64,000 nucleotides of DNA from Pseudomonadota bacterium (GCA_947505245.1 CANNIZ010000008.1:62001-126000), one strand, 5' to 3'; shown: positions 51,569 to 61,437, counted from the first letter of the stretch. Notes: generated from the sequence alone by a model not told the origin. Program-made: numbers and translations.

Positions 51569-52966
51569 ATGTCGACCTTGCTGATCAAGAACGGCCGCAT
51601 CATCACCGCGGTGGACGACTATTACGCCGATGTGTTCGTGAAAGACGAGATCATCGCGCAGATCGGAACGAACCTGCAGGTGCAGGCGGATCGCGTGATC
51701 GACGCCACCGGAAAGCTCGTGATCCCCGGCGGGATCGACCCGCACACCCACATGGACATGCCGTTCGGCGGGACGAACAGCGCGGATGACTTCGAATCGG
51801 GCACGATCGCGGCCGCCTTTGGTGGAACGACGACGATCATCGACTTCGCGATCCAGAGCAAGGGCAGGAGCACGATCGAGGGCCTCGACACGTGGCACGG
51901 GAAGGCCGACGGCAACGCGACGATCGACTACGCGTTCCACATGATCGTGACGGACATGGCGAAGGAGCGCCTGGGCGAGCTTCGCGAGCTTCGCGATCGC
52001 GGAATCACGTCGTACAAGCTGTTCATGGCGTACCCGGGCGTGTTGTACGTGGACGACGGCACGCTGTACCGCACGTTCCGGCAGGCGGGCGAGAACGGCA
52101 CGCGCATCTGCATGCACGCCGAGAACGGCATCGTCATCGACGAGATCATCCGCGAGGCCGTGGAAGCCGGGCACAAGGACCCGGTGTGGCACACGCGCAC
52201 CCGCCCGACGCGCATGGAAGCCGAAGGTGTCCACCGCGCGATCGCCATCGCCGAGGTGGCCAAGGTGCCGCTGTACATCGTGCACCTGTCGTCGCATGAC
52301 GCGCTCGAGCAGGTCCGCATCGGCCGCAACCGCGGCGTGGACGTGCAGGCCGAGACCTGCCCGCAGTACCTGTTCCTCGACAGCACCTGGTACGAGAAGC
52401 CGAACTTCGAAGGTGCGAAGTGGGTGATGACGCCCGCGCTGCGCGAGAAGTGGAACCAGGCTTCGCTGTGGCAGGGGCTGAAATTCGGCGATCTTTCGGC
52501 GGTTGCGACGGATCACTGCCCGTTCTGCTTCGTCGGCCAGAAGGACCTCGGCAAGGAGTCGTTCACGAAGATCCCGAACGGCGCGCCGGGCGTCGAGAAC
52601 CGCATGAGCATGATCTTCACGGGCGGCGTGGCGGAGGGCCGGTTCACGCTGAACCGGTTCGTCGAGCTCACGTCGACGTCTGCCGCAAAGACGTTCGGGC
52701 TGTTCCCGAAGAAGGGCACGATCGCGGTCGGTTCGGACGCGGACATCGTGGTGTTCGACCACAACCGCAAGGAGACGTTGTCGATCCACCGCCCGCACAC
52801 GCACCACATGAAGGTGGACTACTGCACGTTCGAGGGCTTCGAGGTGACGGGCTGGAGCGAGATCGTGATCTCCCGCGGCCGCGTGATCTGCGAAGACGGA
52901 AAGCTCGTCACGAAAGGCGGCGGCAAGTTCATCAAGCGCGTCGGCGCGGGTGAATTGAACCGATAG
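51569..52966 (+). CDS. hydA: Dihydropyrimidinase (D-hydantoinase)
   Basis: It opens the ring of dihydrouracil/dihydrothymine (or hydantoins) in reductive pyrimidine breakdown. The 465-residue length is typical. Start ATG 51569 follows GGGAGG. Metal-binding motifs: GGIDPHTHMDMPFGG (HxH), the carboxylated Lys in TSYKLFMAYPG, MHAENG, YIVHLSSHDALEQV and AVATDHCPF (final Asp). ENRMSMIF is also family-typical. The other pathway genes are not in the window. Confidence 0.95.
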   Translation: MSTLLIKNGRIITAVDDYYADVFVKDEIIAQIGTNLQVQADRVIDATGKLVIPGGIDPHTHMDMPFGGTNSADDFESGTIAAAFGGTTTIIDFAIQSKGRSTIEGLDTWHGKADGNATIDYAFHMIVTDMAKERLGELRELRDRGITSYKLFMAYPGVLYVDDGTLYRTFRQAGENGTRICMHAENGIVIDEIIREAVEAGHKDPVWHTRTRPTRMEAEGVHRAIAIAEVAKVPLYIVHLSSHDALEQVRIGRNRGVDVQAETCPQYLFLDSTWYEKPNFEGAKWVMTPALREKWNQASLWQGLKFGDLSAVATDHCPFCFVGQKDLGKESFTKIPNGAPGVENRMSMIFTGGVAEGRFTLNRFVELTSTSAAKTFGLFPKKGTIAVGSDADIVVFDHNRKETLSIHRPHTHHMKVDYCTFEGFEVTGWSEIVISRGRVICEDGKLVTKGGGKFIKRVGAGELNR

Positions 52967-52975
52967 GACGCGCTT

Positions 52976-54133
52976 CTAAAGCGGGTCCTGGAAGGACACG
53001 CCGAACTGCGGGACCGGGTGGCGCGCGCCGCCCGGCTCGTCCGCCCGCCAGCCCCACGCGATGAAGGGGCGCATCTGGAGCGCCTTCTGCCACAACAGCG
53101 TGGTGCCGACCCCGAGCGAGGGGAGGTGCGGGCCCGGGTCCCACCCGTCGAACAGGAAGCCCTCCTCGGCGTAGAACGACCCGTACATGCCGATGTCCCA
53201 GAACTTGTGGTTCGTTCGGAACACCAGGGGCCGCAGCTCGATCATCGCGGTGACGACGCCGTCGCCGCGGGTGCGCGTACGTCCGTAGCCCGACAGCGGC
53301 TGGTCGTTGCCGAGCTCGTCGCGCCAACGGCCGCCCATGACCTCGAGCTCGTAGAACGGCCGGGGGCCGACGGAGTGGTCGAACAACGCGTGGGACGCGA
53401 GGACGAGGCGTTCCCCGATGAGGGGCTGCCAGCGCGTGATCTCGCCGTGCACGTTCGCGACGGCACCTCGCGTACGGTCGACCGGACCCCACGCGTGTGT
53501 GGAGGAGATACCGGCGGAGACGCTCAATTCGCCGGTGGTGCCGCGGTTTGGGACGGGCCACCGATCGGTGTCGAGCACCTCGGCCCCGAGCGTGACGTCG
53601 CCGTAGATGCCGCCTCCGACGCCGTCGGGCACGCGCTCGTCAAGGAGGCCGCCGGGGTGGGGTTCGACGTGGACGGAGCGCAGGTACGTCTGCAGGTACG
53701 GTGCGATCGGTGACCCTGGAAATTGACGGGCCAGGCCGAAGAACGCGTAGGGTCCAACCGCGAAGTTGTCACCCTCGCGCTCGTCCTGGTGGAGGAGCAC
53801 GTCCCCGCCGCCCTCTCCGGCGAAGAGCAGGTTGTCCCACCGACGGTAGCCCATGGTGCCTACGATGCGATTGCGGTCGCCGCGCCAGTCGACGTTGACG
53901 CTGTGGGACTGGTAGGCGAAGCCGAGGGTGGTCCACAATTGGCCGGACACGCGCCAGCGGTAGCCTTCGTCCCAGGCGATGGGGCGCGAATACACGGCGC
54001 CTCCGGCCCCGACGCCGAACCCGTCGGTCGAGGTGTAGCCCGCGAACGGGAGCACGAACGGGAACCACTCGCGCTCCTTCTCGGCGTCGGGCTCCGCAGC
54101 GACCGCGAACCCGACGAGCCACGACAGCAGCAA
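52976..54133 (-). CDS. Omp85-superfamily-like outer-membrane barrel
   Basis: The 385-residue protein starts at TTG 54133 after GGAGG (MLLSWLVGFAVAAEPD signal). It lacks POTRA domains and consists of barrel strands: PFAGYTSTDGFGVGAGG, WRVSGQLWTTLGFAYQSH, VVTAMIELRPLVFR, WDIGMYGSFYAEEG, LGVGTTLLWQKALQMRP, ending PQFGVSFQDPL. The YTSTDGFGVGAGG start and the RPLVFRTNHKFW region resemble the D15/BamA C-terminal barrel (surface antigen). Function unknown. Confidence 0.75.
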   Translation of the reverse strand: MLLSWLVGFAVAAEPDAEKEREWFPFVLPFAGYTSTDGFGVGAGGAVYSRPIAWDEGYRWRVSGQLWTTLGFAYQSHSVNVDWRGDRNRIVGTMGYRRWDNLLFAGEGGGDVLLHQDEREGDNFAVGPYAFFGLARQFPGSPIAPYLQTYLRSVHVEPHPGGLLDERVPDGVGGGIYGDVTLGAEVLDTDRWPVPNRGTTGELSVSAGISSTHAWGPVDRTRGAVANVHGEITRWQPLIGERLVLASHALFDHSVGPRPFYELEVMGGRWRDELGNDQPLSGYGRTRTRGDGVVTAMIELRPLVFRTNHKFWDIGMYGSFYAEEGFLFDGWDPGPHLPSLGVGTTLLWQKALQMRPFIAWGWRADEPGGARHPVPQFGVSFQDPL

Positions 54134-54228
54134 CCGACCTCCGCGCCGGGACTGTACCTCACGGGGACGCGACGCCCGCTACCGCTGTACGAGGGCCCGG
54201 GTCGCGCCCCGCGTTATGAGCCGCTGGA

Positions 54229-55818
54229 ATGGCGTGGATTCATCGCGAGCGGGTTCGGATTGTACTGGCGGCCGCGGTGCTCGCGGGTGCGTGTGCGGGC
54301 TGGTGGACGTTCGGGTTCCTCACCGACGACGCCTACATCGAGTTCCGCTACGCCTCGAACCTCGTCTTCGGCCGGGGCCTCGTGTGGAACCCGGCGCCGT
54401 TCGTCCCCGTCGAGGGCTACACGAGCTTTCTGTGGGTGGTGCTCCTCGCGTTGGTGTGGCGGGTGTTCGGGGTCGAGCCCCCCGACTCGGCCAACGTCCT
54501 CGGGCTGTTGTGCGGCCTCGGCAGCCTTGCTTTCAGCTGGGCCTGGCTGGAGCGCCTGCCGCTGGGACCTCGGCTCGCCGCACACCGCAACGGGCTCGTA
54601 GCTCTCGCCATGTTCGGCACGCTGTCGAATCGGACGTTCCTCGCGTGGATGAGCTCCGGCCTCGAAACGGCCCTGTTCAACGTGTGCTTCGTCGGTTGGT
54701 TCTACCTCGCGACCTCGCCGACCCGGTCGATCGCGCGGCTCGCGGGGGTGGCGACGGCCGCGGCGCTCACGCGTCCTGAGGGGTGGTTGGCCGTCGTCGG
54801 CACGGTGGCGCTCGCGATCATGGACGCGACGGGCGCGCGGCGTCCGGCTGTTATCGTCGGCCTTGCGCCGGTTGGCGTCGGCGTCGCGCACCTCGTGTGG
54901 CGGCGCTGGTGCTACGGCGAGTGGGTCCCCAACACGTACTACGCGAAACATGTCGCAGCGTGGCCTGAGGCCGGCGCGCGCTACCTCGCGAGCTTCGTGT
55001 TCGAATACGGCGTCGAGGTCTGGCTCGCGCTCCTGGTCCTCGCCGCCGGGTTTGCGATCTGGAATCGGCAGGTGCCGAGCGCGTCGCTCCTCGTGGTGGT
55101 CGCGGTCGCTGCGATTCACGTCGGCTACTACACGTTCGTCATCGGTGGGGATCACTTCGAATACCGCGTGTACAGCTGGTTCGTGCCGCTGCTGTACGTG
55201 AGCGCGGTCGCGCTCGCCGCGAGCCTCGGCGACCGCCCGTGGGTGGTGTACGGCGCGGTGTTCGCGTTTGTGGGCCTCGGCCTGCCCATCCCGTGGACCC
55301 ACTGGGCCCGCACCCACGAAATGAACTCGCGGCGCGCCACCCACGTGCTCGTGGTGCCCGTCGCGGACGCCTTTCCCGAGCCGGTCCGGTCGGCCGTCGC
55401 GCGCTGGGATGGACTTCAGTCATGGCTGATCGCGCACCACGTCGGCATGCGGCACCAGGAGCACGCGGTGTTCGGGCGCAACCGGGCGGCGCGCTTGCCG
55501 ACGCGGGCCGAGGGCGAGATCGTGCCCTGGGAGCCGGGCCATCCGGTGATCGCGGACGGCGCCGTGGGTGTGCTCGGCTGGGTGCTCCCCAACGTGGCGA
55601 TCATCGACACGTTCGGGCTGAACGATCGGGTCGTGGCGCGGACGGTGCGCACGGACACGCACGGGGAACGGCTGATGGCGCACGATCGGGCCGCGCCGCC
55701 CGGGTACGTCGAGTGTTTCGCGGCGAATGTGACCCTCAAGGATCACGTCGTCACCGTGTCGCCGCGGTCGATGGAGCTCACGGACGACGCGATCCGTCGC
55801 TGCGAGTCGCGCGAATGA
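54229..55818 (+). CDS. AftB-like polytopic glycosyltransferase 1
   Basis: The 529-residue membrane protein has ~9 TM helices after a loop with the GT-C catalytic-type motif LTDDAYIEFRYASNLVFGRG, then PVEGYTSFLWVVLLALV. A further LTRPEGWLAVVG, WVPNTYYAKH and GGDHFEYRVYSWFVPLL block recurs in lipid-linked arabinofuranosyltransferase (AftB)-type enzymes. The C-terminal ~150 residues are soluble and outside the membrane (PNVAIIDTFGLNDRVVARTV). It would use a lipid-linked sugar to decorate an envelope glycan; the sugar is unknown. ATGA overlap with its neighbour. Confidence 0.75.
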   Translation: MAWIHRERVRIVLAAAVLAGACAGWWTFGFLTDDAYIEFRYASNLVFGRGLVWNPAPFVPVEGYTSFLWVVLLALVWRVFGVEPPDSANVLGLLCGLGSLAFSWAWLERLPLGPRLAAHRNGLVALAMFGTLSNRTFLAWMSSGLETALFNVCFVGWFYLATSPTRSIARLAGVATAAALTRPEGWLAVVGTVALAIMDATGARRPAVIVGLAPVGVGVAHLVWRRWCYGEWVPNTYYAKHVAAWPEAGARYLASFVFEYGVEVWLALLVLAAGFAIWNRQVPSASLLVVVAVAAIHVGYYTFVIGGDHFEYRVYSWFVPLLYVSAVALAASLGDRPWVVYGAVFAFVGLGLPIPWTHWARTHEMNSRRATHVLVVPVADAFPEPVRSAVARWDGLQSWLIAHHVGMRHQEHAVFGRNRAARLPTRAEGEIVPWEPGHPVIADGAVGVLGWVLPNVAIIDTFGLNDRVVARTVRTDTHGERLMAHDRAAPPGYVECFAANVTLKDHVVTVSPRSMELTDDAIRRCESRE

Positions 55819-57617
55819 CCTTACCGCTGTTCGGCGATCTCGCAGGCACGGCGCTGCTCGCCGCGCTGCCCGTCGTCGTGGTCGCGCTGGTGATCGGGCT
55901 GGTCGGATTTCACGTTGGCGCGCGCGCGCCCGCGGCGTCCGACCGCGATCAGCTGCGGTTCAACGTCGCCGCCATCGTGATCGCGCTGGTCGTCGGATTC
56001 GTATTCGTGAAGCGCCAGGCGTCCGTGTTCGACGACGCTTTCATCTCGTTCCGCTACGCGAATAATTGGCTGCGGGGAGATGGCCTCGTCTTCAACTCGG
56101 GCGAGCGCGTCGAGGGGATCACGAACCTGCTGTGGACGGTAGGCGTCGCGGTCGGGACGTGGCTCACCGGCGTCGAGTTGCCGCTGGTCGCGCTCGTCGG
56201 GGACGTGCTCGCGTACGTCGGGTGCGTCGTTGCGACGGCGTGGCTGTCGCGTTGGAACGCTCTCCAGCGCGGCGGCGCGTGGGGCTTCGCGCTCGCGCCG
56301 TGCCTGGTCGCGCTGCAGTACCGGATGACCGCCTCGGCGACGACGGGCCTCGAGACGGGTCCGGTCGCGCTGACCGTGGTCGCTGCAGCGGTGGGCCTCG
56401 CCGTCGGGAGCGGCCGTGGGCGCGTCATCGCCGGGGGCCTGTTGCTCGCCGGCACGTTGATGCACCCCGACCTCGCGCTCGCGTGGGTCGCAGGTGTGGT
56501 CGCGACGGCCGCGTGTGTACCGTCGGATCGGAGAGTCCGGTCGGTCGTCGAGTTCGCCGCCACCCTGCCGCTATTCGCAGCGGCCACGGCGTGGCGCGTG
56601 GCCTATTACGGTGACCTGCTCCCGAACACCTACTACGCAAAGTCCGCGAATGTTCCCTACTACGCGCAGGGGATCGCGTACGCGGGCTCGTTCTTCGTCG
56701 GCAGCCACCTGTGGGTGGCGCTCGGGCTCGCGGCGATGGGCGCCTTCCTCGTCGTGCGCAGGCGCGATTGGACCATCCTGCACCTGTTCTTCGGCCTGTT
56801 CCTGCTCGCAAAATCGGCGTACGTGATCCGGCTGGGCGGCGACTTCATGGACGGGCGGCTGTTCGTCGACCTGCTCCCGCCGCTGCTGCTGCTCGCCGAG
56901 GACGCCGCGCGTCGCGCGCCTGTGCACCTTCAGGCGTGGTTGTTGGCGGCGTTGCTCGCGACCGTGCGCGGGACGTGCCTGCTGCCACCCGGCCAGATTG
57001 TCGGCTTTCTCGCAGACGAGAATTCGTTCTATCCGCTCGTGTCGCTGAGCCCGGTCACCGTGCAGCACGGGTGCAGCCGCGAAGGTGTCTTGTTGCACCA
57101 GATCTTCGTCGAGCGCGGGCTTCAGCCGGTGATCACCTCCGGTGGGATCGGCCAGCTCGCGTACTATTCGGACCTGCCGCTGATCGATATCCACGGGCTC
57201 ACGGACGCCGTCGTCGCCCACGGCCCGACGCCGTCGCGTCGCGGCCACCCGGGCCACGAGAAGTGGCCGTCGCGGTCGTACCTCGAGGAGCGGCAGGTAC
57301 GCTTCGCGCGGTCTGAGCGCCTTTGCAGCGGGCCCCATGCGGCCCAGATGCGGGTGCGGTTCCGAGGCGTGAAGTCGGGCACGTGGTGCCTGTTCGTCTA
57401 CGATCGCGCCCTGATGGCCGACATCGCCGCGCGCGCCCCCGAGGTGGCGTTCGTCGACTTCCCGGCGTGGCTCGACCGGTACATCGTCGATCTGCCGCAG
57501 AAGGACCCGGAGACCGTGGCGGCCGACTGGGTATGGTTCCAGGAGTACTACTTCAACGCGAACGACGACCCGTTCCGACGGGCGGCGTTCACGCGCTTTC
57601 TGGAGGCGCAGCCGTGA
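55815..57617 (+). CDS. AftB-like polytopic glycosyltransferase 2
   Basis: The 600-residue protein is a paralogue of the preceding one. The same motifs appear: VFDDAFISFRYANNWLRGDG, VEGITNLLWTVG, LPNTYYAKSANVPYYAQG and RLGGDFMDGRLFVDLLPPLL, with ~10 TM helices and a soluble tail (GGIGQLAYYSDLPLIDIHGL). The coupled pair suggests two successive sugar transfers, or a heteromeric enzyme. The last 29 bp overlap the 3' end of the convergent molybdopterin oxidoreductase gene. Confidence 0.77.
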   Translation: MTLPLFGDLAGTALLAALPVVVVALVIGLVGFHVGARAPAASDRDQLRFNVAAIVIALVVGFVFVKRQASVFDDAFISFRYANNWLRGDGLVFNSGERVEGITNLLWTVGVAVGTWLTGVELPLVALVGDVLAYVGCVVATAWLSRWNALQRGGAWGFALAPCLVALQYRMTASATTGLETGPVALTVVAAAVGLAVGSGRGRVIAGGLLLAGTLMHPDLALAWVAGVVATAACVPSDRRVRSVVEFAATLPLFAAATAWRVAYYGDLLPNTYYAKSANVPYYAQGIAYAGSFFVGSHLWVALGLAAMGAFLVVRRRDWTILHLFFGLFLLAKSAYVIRLGGDFMDGRLFVDLLPPLLLLAEDAARRAPVHLQAWLLAALLATVRGTCLLPPGQIVGFLADENSFYPLVSLSPVTVQHGCSREGVLLHQIFVERGLQPVITSGGIGQLAYYSDLPLIDIHGLTDAVVAHGPTPSRRGHPGHEKWPSRSYLEERQVRFARSERLCSGPHAAQMRVRFRGVKSGTWCLFVYDRALMADIAARAPEVAFVDFPAWLDRYIVDLPQKDPETVAADWVWFQEYYFNANDDPFRRAAFTRFLEAQP

Positions 57618-59568
57618 CGATCGAGACGCGCGCGTCGTTGTAGCAGGCGCCGCCGCCGCGCTCGTCGACGTGGGCCGGCACGAGCGCGTTGCCGGTGAAG
57701 CCGTCCAGCGTGCTCCGCCGCCACGTGCCCTTCGGGATCATCACCACGCCCTGCCGCTGCGAGACGTCGACGTGCGCGAGCAGCTCGGCCGAGCCGATGC
57801 TGTTGTGCACGCGCACCCGCGCGCCGTCGACGACGCCGTATTCTCGGGCATCGTCGGGGTGGATCGAGACGCGGGCTTCGCCTGGCGCCAGCGTCTCGAA
57901 CAGGGTGGACGAGATGCCGCGCGACGACGCGGGTGAGATCAGGATCAGCGGCCGATCGGCGTCCACGGGCGGCTCGCGGTACCGCGGCGGGGCGTCTCCC
58001 ACGAGCTGGATCTTGCGCGAGGGGACGGTGTCCACGTACTGAACGAGCGACGGCAGCTTCACGTAGCGCTCGGTCTGCAGCGTCTCCCACGCGCCCTCCG
58101 GAGCCGCGGGGACGCCGGAGATCACGGCCTTCGCGAGGTCTTCTTCGGTGGTGGCGGCGACGTCGGCATAGCCGAGCCGCGCGGCGAGGGCCTGGAACAC
58201 GGCGTGGTTTGGGCGCGACTCGCCGACGGGCGGGATCGCGGGCGTGGCCCACTGCATCATGTACCCGCCGTAGCTGCGCGTGAGCTCGTTGTGCTCGAGG
58301 AACGTCGTCGCCGGCAGAACCACGTCCGCGTAGTCGGTGGTGTCGTTGTACACCTGCTCGTGGACGACGACGAACACGTCGTCCTTTGCGAGGCCCTCGA
58401 TCACGCGGCGCTGGTCGGGCACGGTGGCGACGGGGTTGCAGTCGTACACGTACACGCCGCGGATCGGCGGGTTCTGCGCGGTGGCGAGCACCTCGCCGAG
58501 CTTCGTCATGTTGAACGAACGCGCCGCGTGCGGGGCCGCGATCTTCGACTTGTCGAACCGGTAGCCGGCGGACGTGCTCATCGCGTAGCCGCCGCCCTTC
58601 TTGCCGAATTTGCCGTACACCGCCGGCAGCGCGAGGATGGCGCGGATCGCGTCGGTTCCGTTGCGCGTGCGCTCCACGCCCCAGCCGCAGCGGAGCATCA
58701 TCGGCGACGTCGCAGCGTAGAGCTCAGCGAATTTCTCGAGGTCTGCGACGGGCACGTCCGCGACCTTCGCCGCGCGCGCGGGCGTCCAGTCGGCGACGTA
58801 GGCCTCGTAGCGCTCGGCGTCTGCGGCTTCGGCCGCGAGGAAGGTGCGGTCGGCCCAGCCGCGCGCGAACGCGAGGTGTGCGATGGCGAGCGCGATGGCG
58901 ACGTCGGTTCCGGGCAGCGGGCGCAGGTGGACGGCGGCCTTGCTCGCGAACGGCGTGGCGCGCGGGTCGACGAGCAAGAGCACGCCGCCCTTGTCGAGCA
59001 CGTGTTTCACCGCGGGAACGAGGTGCACGCCCGACGCGTGCGGGTTCACGCCCCACAACACGACGCCGCGCGACTCGCGCACGTCGACCGGGTCGCTGCC
59101 GGGCAGGTCGCCGTACACGCTCGTGGCCGCCGCGCCTGCGTTGGTCGCGCACAACGTGCGCTCGATCTTGGACGTGCCGAGCTTCGCCCACAGCCGCGCG
59201 TCGAGCCCGCCGCCGGTGAGGTAGCCGTTGCTGCCGCCGTACCAGTACGGGAGGAGCGCCTCTGCGCCGTGCTCAGCGATGATCGCCTGGAAGCGGTCGG
59301 CGACGAGGTCGAGCGCGCGCTCCCACGACACGCGCTCGAAGCTGGCGCCGGGGCCCTTCGGGCCGACCCGGACGGAGGGCCACAGGACGCGCTCGGGACC
59401 GTGCACGCGGCGACCGAACTTCGCGACCTTGGTGCAGATGTACCCGTCCGTGAGCGGGTTCTTGCGCGAGCCGCCGATCGCGAGCACGCGCCCGTCCTCG
59501 ACGGTGACGTCGAGCGAGCAGCGGTCGGGGCAGTCGAGCGGGCAGACGGACGGGAGGACGTCCGGCAT
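57589..59568 (-). CDS. Molybdopterin oxidoreductase with 4Fe-4S motif
   Basis: The 659-residue protein (DMSO-reductase family) starts SVCPLDCPDRCSLDV with a further Cys in DGYICTKVAKF, giving the N-terminal 4Fe-4S Cys set. It has LLPYWYGGSNGYL, a cysteine in IERTLCATNAGAAATSVYG that could be the Mo ligand, and VVLWGVNPHASG. The dinucleotide domain is at the C-terminus (ISPASSRGIS, DDAREYGVVDGARVRVHNSI). It has no Tat signal, so it is cytoplasmic. The substrate is unknown. Its start shares a base with the preceding lectin-lipoprotein stop. Confidence 0.87.
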   Translation of the reverse strand: MPDVLPSVCPLDCPDRCSLDVTVEDGRVLAIGGSRKNPLTDGYICTKVAKFGRRVHGPERVLWPSVRVGPKGPGASFERVSWERALDLVADRFQAIIAEHGAEALLPYWYGGSNGYLTGGGLDARLWAKLGTSKIERTLCATNAGAAATSVYGDLPGSDPVDVRESRGVVLWGVNPHASGVHLVPAVKHVLDKGGVLLLVDPRATPFASKAAVHLRPLPGTDVAIALAIAHLAFARGWADRTFLAAEAADAERYEAYVADWTPARAAKVADVPVADLEKFAELYAATSPMMLRCGWGVERTRNGTDAIRAILALPAVYGKFGKKGGGYAMSTSAGYRFDKSKIAAPHAARSFNMTKLGEVLATAQNPPIRGVYVYDCNPVATVPDQRRVIEGLAKDDVFVVVHEQVYNDTTDYADVVLPATTFLEHNELTRSYGGYMMQWATPAIPPVGESRPNHAVFQALAARLGYADVAATTEEDLAKAVISGVPAAPEGAWETLQTERYVKLPSLVQYVDTVPSRKIQLVGDAPPRYREPPVDADRPLILISPASSRGISSTLFETLAPGEARVSIHPDDAREYGVVDGARVRVHNSIGSAELLAHVDVSQRQGVVMIPKGTWRRSTLDGFTGNALVPAHVDERGGGACYNDARVSIVTAAPPESA

Positions 59569-61382
59569 CAGCGCGCTTCACACACGTACGACTGCGACGG
59601 GCGCGCCGAGAAGCACGATACGTCGTTCCACGTGCCGCCGCCGAGCGGCCAGTTCAGCTGCGCGCAGTTGTCGTTCTCGTCGCCGTCCGGGCGCGCGGCC
59701 GACCACGGCAGGTACGTGGCCACGGACGCGTCTGCGTACACCCAGGTGCCTTCGAGGGCTTCGTCGGTCACGCCGAGCCAGGGCGCCTCGGTGGCGAGCT
59801 TGCCCGCGTCCGTCACAAGGGTGACGAGGTACAGCTGCTCGGCGGCGTCCAGCGGCGCCGCGAGCCCGTCGTAGCCCTTCGCGACACACCACGCGTCCGC
59901 TTCGTACCAGTCGTCGTCGTTCGCGCAGAACGCGAAGTACGTGACGCCGTCGGAGGCGGCCTCGCAATCGCGCCCGTCGCAGTCGCTGTCGACGGCGTCG
60001 CCGAAGGTGTCACCGGCGAGCGGGTACACGTCCCTGTCGGCGTCGTTGCAGTCGCGTTTGTTGCTCACGGTGTCGACCGGGTGGCTGCAGCTCTGCGACG
60101 ACTTCGCGGGGTTTCCGAACCCGTCGGCGTCGCCGTCGTTGTACCAGGTGGGCCAGTCGACGGCTTTGTCGTCGATGATGCCGTTGCAGTTGTCGTCGAC
60201 GCCGTCGCAGGTCTCCGGCGCGCTCGGGTACACGGTCTTGTCGGCGTCGTTGCAGTCGTTGGCCTGGAGCACGCGGCCGCCGGGGTCGGCGCACTGCGTC
60301 ACGCTGCCCGCGGTGATGCCGTACCCGTCGAGGTCGACGTCCGTGTACCAGGTCTTTGCGCTGGTCGCTTCTTCGTCCACGATCAAGTCGCAGTCGTCGT
60401 CGACGAGGTTGCACTTCTCGGCTGCGGCCGGATGGATGAACTTGTCGGCGTCGTTGCAGTCCTCTGCTTTGGACGCGCTCGTCGCGCTCGGCGCCTTGCA
60501 CGACAGGCCTGACAGCGGCGTGGTGCCGTAGCCGTCCTTGTCGAGGTCGACGTACCACTGCAGGAAGTTGTCGGGGTCGTCGTCGACGGTGCCGTTGCAG
60601 TCGTCGTCGAGGTTGTTGCACAGGTCGGACGCGCCCGGGTGCGAGGTGGCGCGCGTGTCGTCGCAGTCGAGGTCGTTGTCCGTGTAGCCGTCCGGCTTCG
60701 TACAGCTCACCGCGTAGCCCTTTGCGTCGCCGAACGTGTCCTGATCGTCGTCGTCGAACCACTTCGGCTTGAAGTCGATGTCATTGTCGGCCTTGCCGTC
60801 GCAGTCGTCATCCAGGCCGTTGCAGATGTCAGGAGACGACGGGCCGATCTTGTCGTTCGTGTCGTCGCAGTCGTCGTCGTTCGTGGACAGGCCGGGCTGC
60901 GGATCACACGTGTGCACGCTGCCGTCGCCGGTGCCGTCGCCGTCGCCGTCGGCGTCGACGTACCAGACCGGAGAGTTGTCCGGGTCGTCGTCTGCGGTGC
61001 CGCTGCAGTCGTTGTCGACGTTGTCGCACACGTCTTTCGCGGACGGGTGGATGTTGTTGTCGGCGTCATTGCAGTCTTCGCCGTTGAGCACCCAGCCGGA
61101 GAGCTGGCTGCAGCCGGTCTTCGCGTTGTCCGCGTTGTCGTCGCCGTAGCCGTCGCCGTCTTCGTCGGCATGGAAGGTGAACACCTCCATGTCGTCATCG
61201 ACTACGCCGTTGCAGTCATTGTCTGCGTTGTCGCACACCTCTGGCGCGCCGGGATGGGCGGCCGAGTTCCGATCGTCGCAGTCGAACTCGACGGTGTACG
61301 TGTCATTATCCCCATCGACGCCGTTGACGGCGAAGCTGCCGTCACAACCCGCGAGCGCAAGCAAGAACAGGACCGACTGCAC
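59568..61382 (-). CDS. Lipoprotein with Asp-rich metal-binding repeats and C-type lectin domain
   Basis: From GTG 61382 (behind GGGAGGTCGC) the protein is 604 residues: MQSVLFLLALAGCDGS, lipobox Cys13. About ten repeats follow in which CDNxDNDCNGxVDDD-type loops alternate with (F/W)YxDxDxDGYG (residues ~25-460), the common Myxococcota putative metal-binding motif. The C-terminal ~140 residues form a C-type lectin-like domain (WYEADAWCVAKGYDGLA, WLGVTDEALEGTW, GGTWNDVSCFS). It likely binds sugar on the surface in a Ca-dependent way. It overlaps the oxidoreductase start by one base. Confidence 0.83.
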   Translation of the reverse strand: MQSVLFLLALAGCDGSFAVNGVDGDNDTYTVEFDCDDRNSAAHPGAPEVCDNADNDCNGVVDDDMEVFTFHADEDGDGYGDDNADNAKTGCSQLSGWVLNGEDCNDADNNIHPSAKDVCDNVDNDCSGTADDDPDNSPVWYVDADGDGDGTGDGSVHTCDPQPGLSTNDDDCDDTNDKIGPSSPDICNGLDDDCDGKADNDIDFKPKWFDDDDQDTFGDAKGYAVSCTKPDGYTDNDLDCDDTRATSHPGASDLCNNLDDDCNGTVDDDPDNFLQWYVDLDKDGYGTTPLSGLSCKAPSATSASKAEDCNDADKFIHPAAAEKCNLVDDDCDLIVDEEATSAKTWYTDVDLDGYGITAGSVTQCADPGGRVLQANDCNDADKTVYPSAPETCDGVDDNCNGIIDDKAVDWPTWYNDGDADGFGNPAKSSQSCSHPVDTVSNKRDCNDADRDVYPLAGDTFGDAVDSDCDGRDCEAASDGVTYFAFCANDDDWYEADAWCVAKGYDGLAAPLDAAEQLYLVTLVTDAGKLATEAPWLGVTDEALEGTWVYADASVATYLPWSAARPDGDENDNCAQLNWPLGGGTWNDVSCFSARPSQSYVCEAR

Positions 61383-61437
61383 GCGACCTCCCAACCCCGC
61401 CACGGTTGTAGCGCAGAACACCGCGTCTCCGCTAGTG

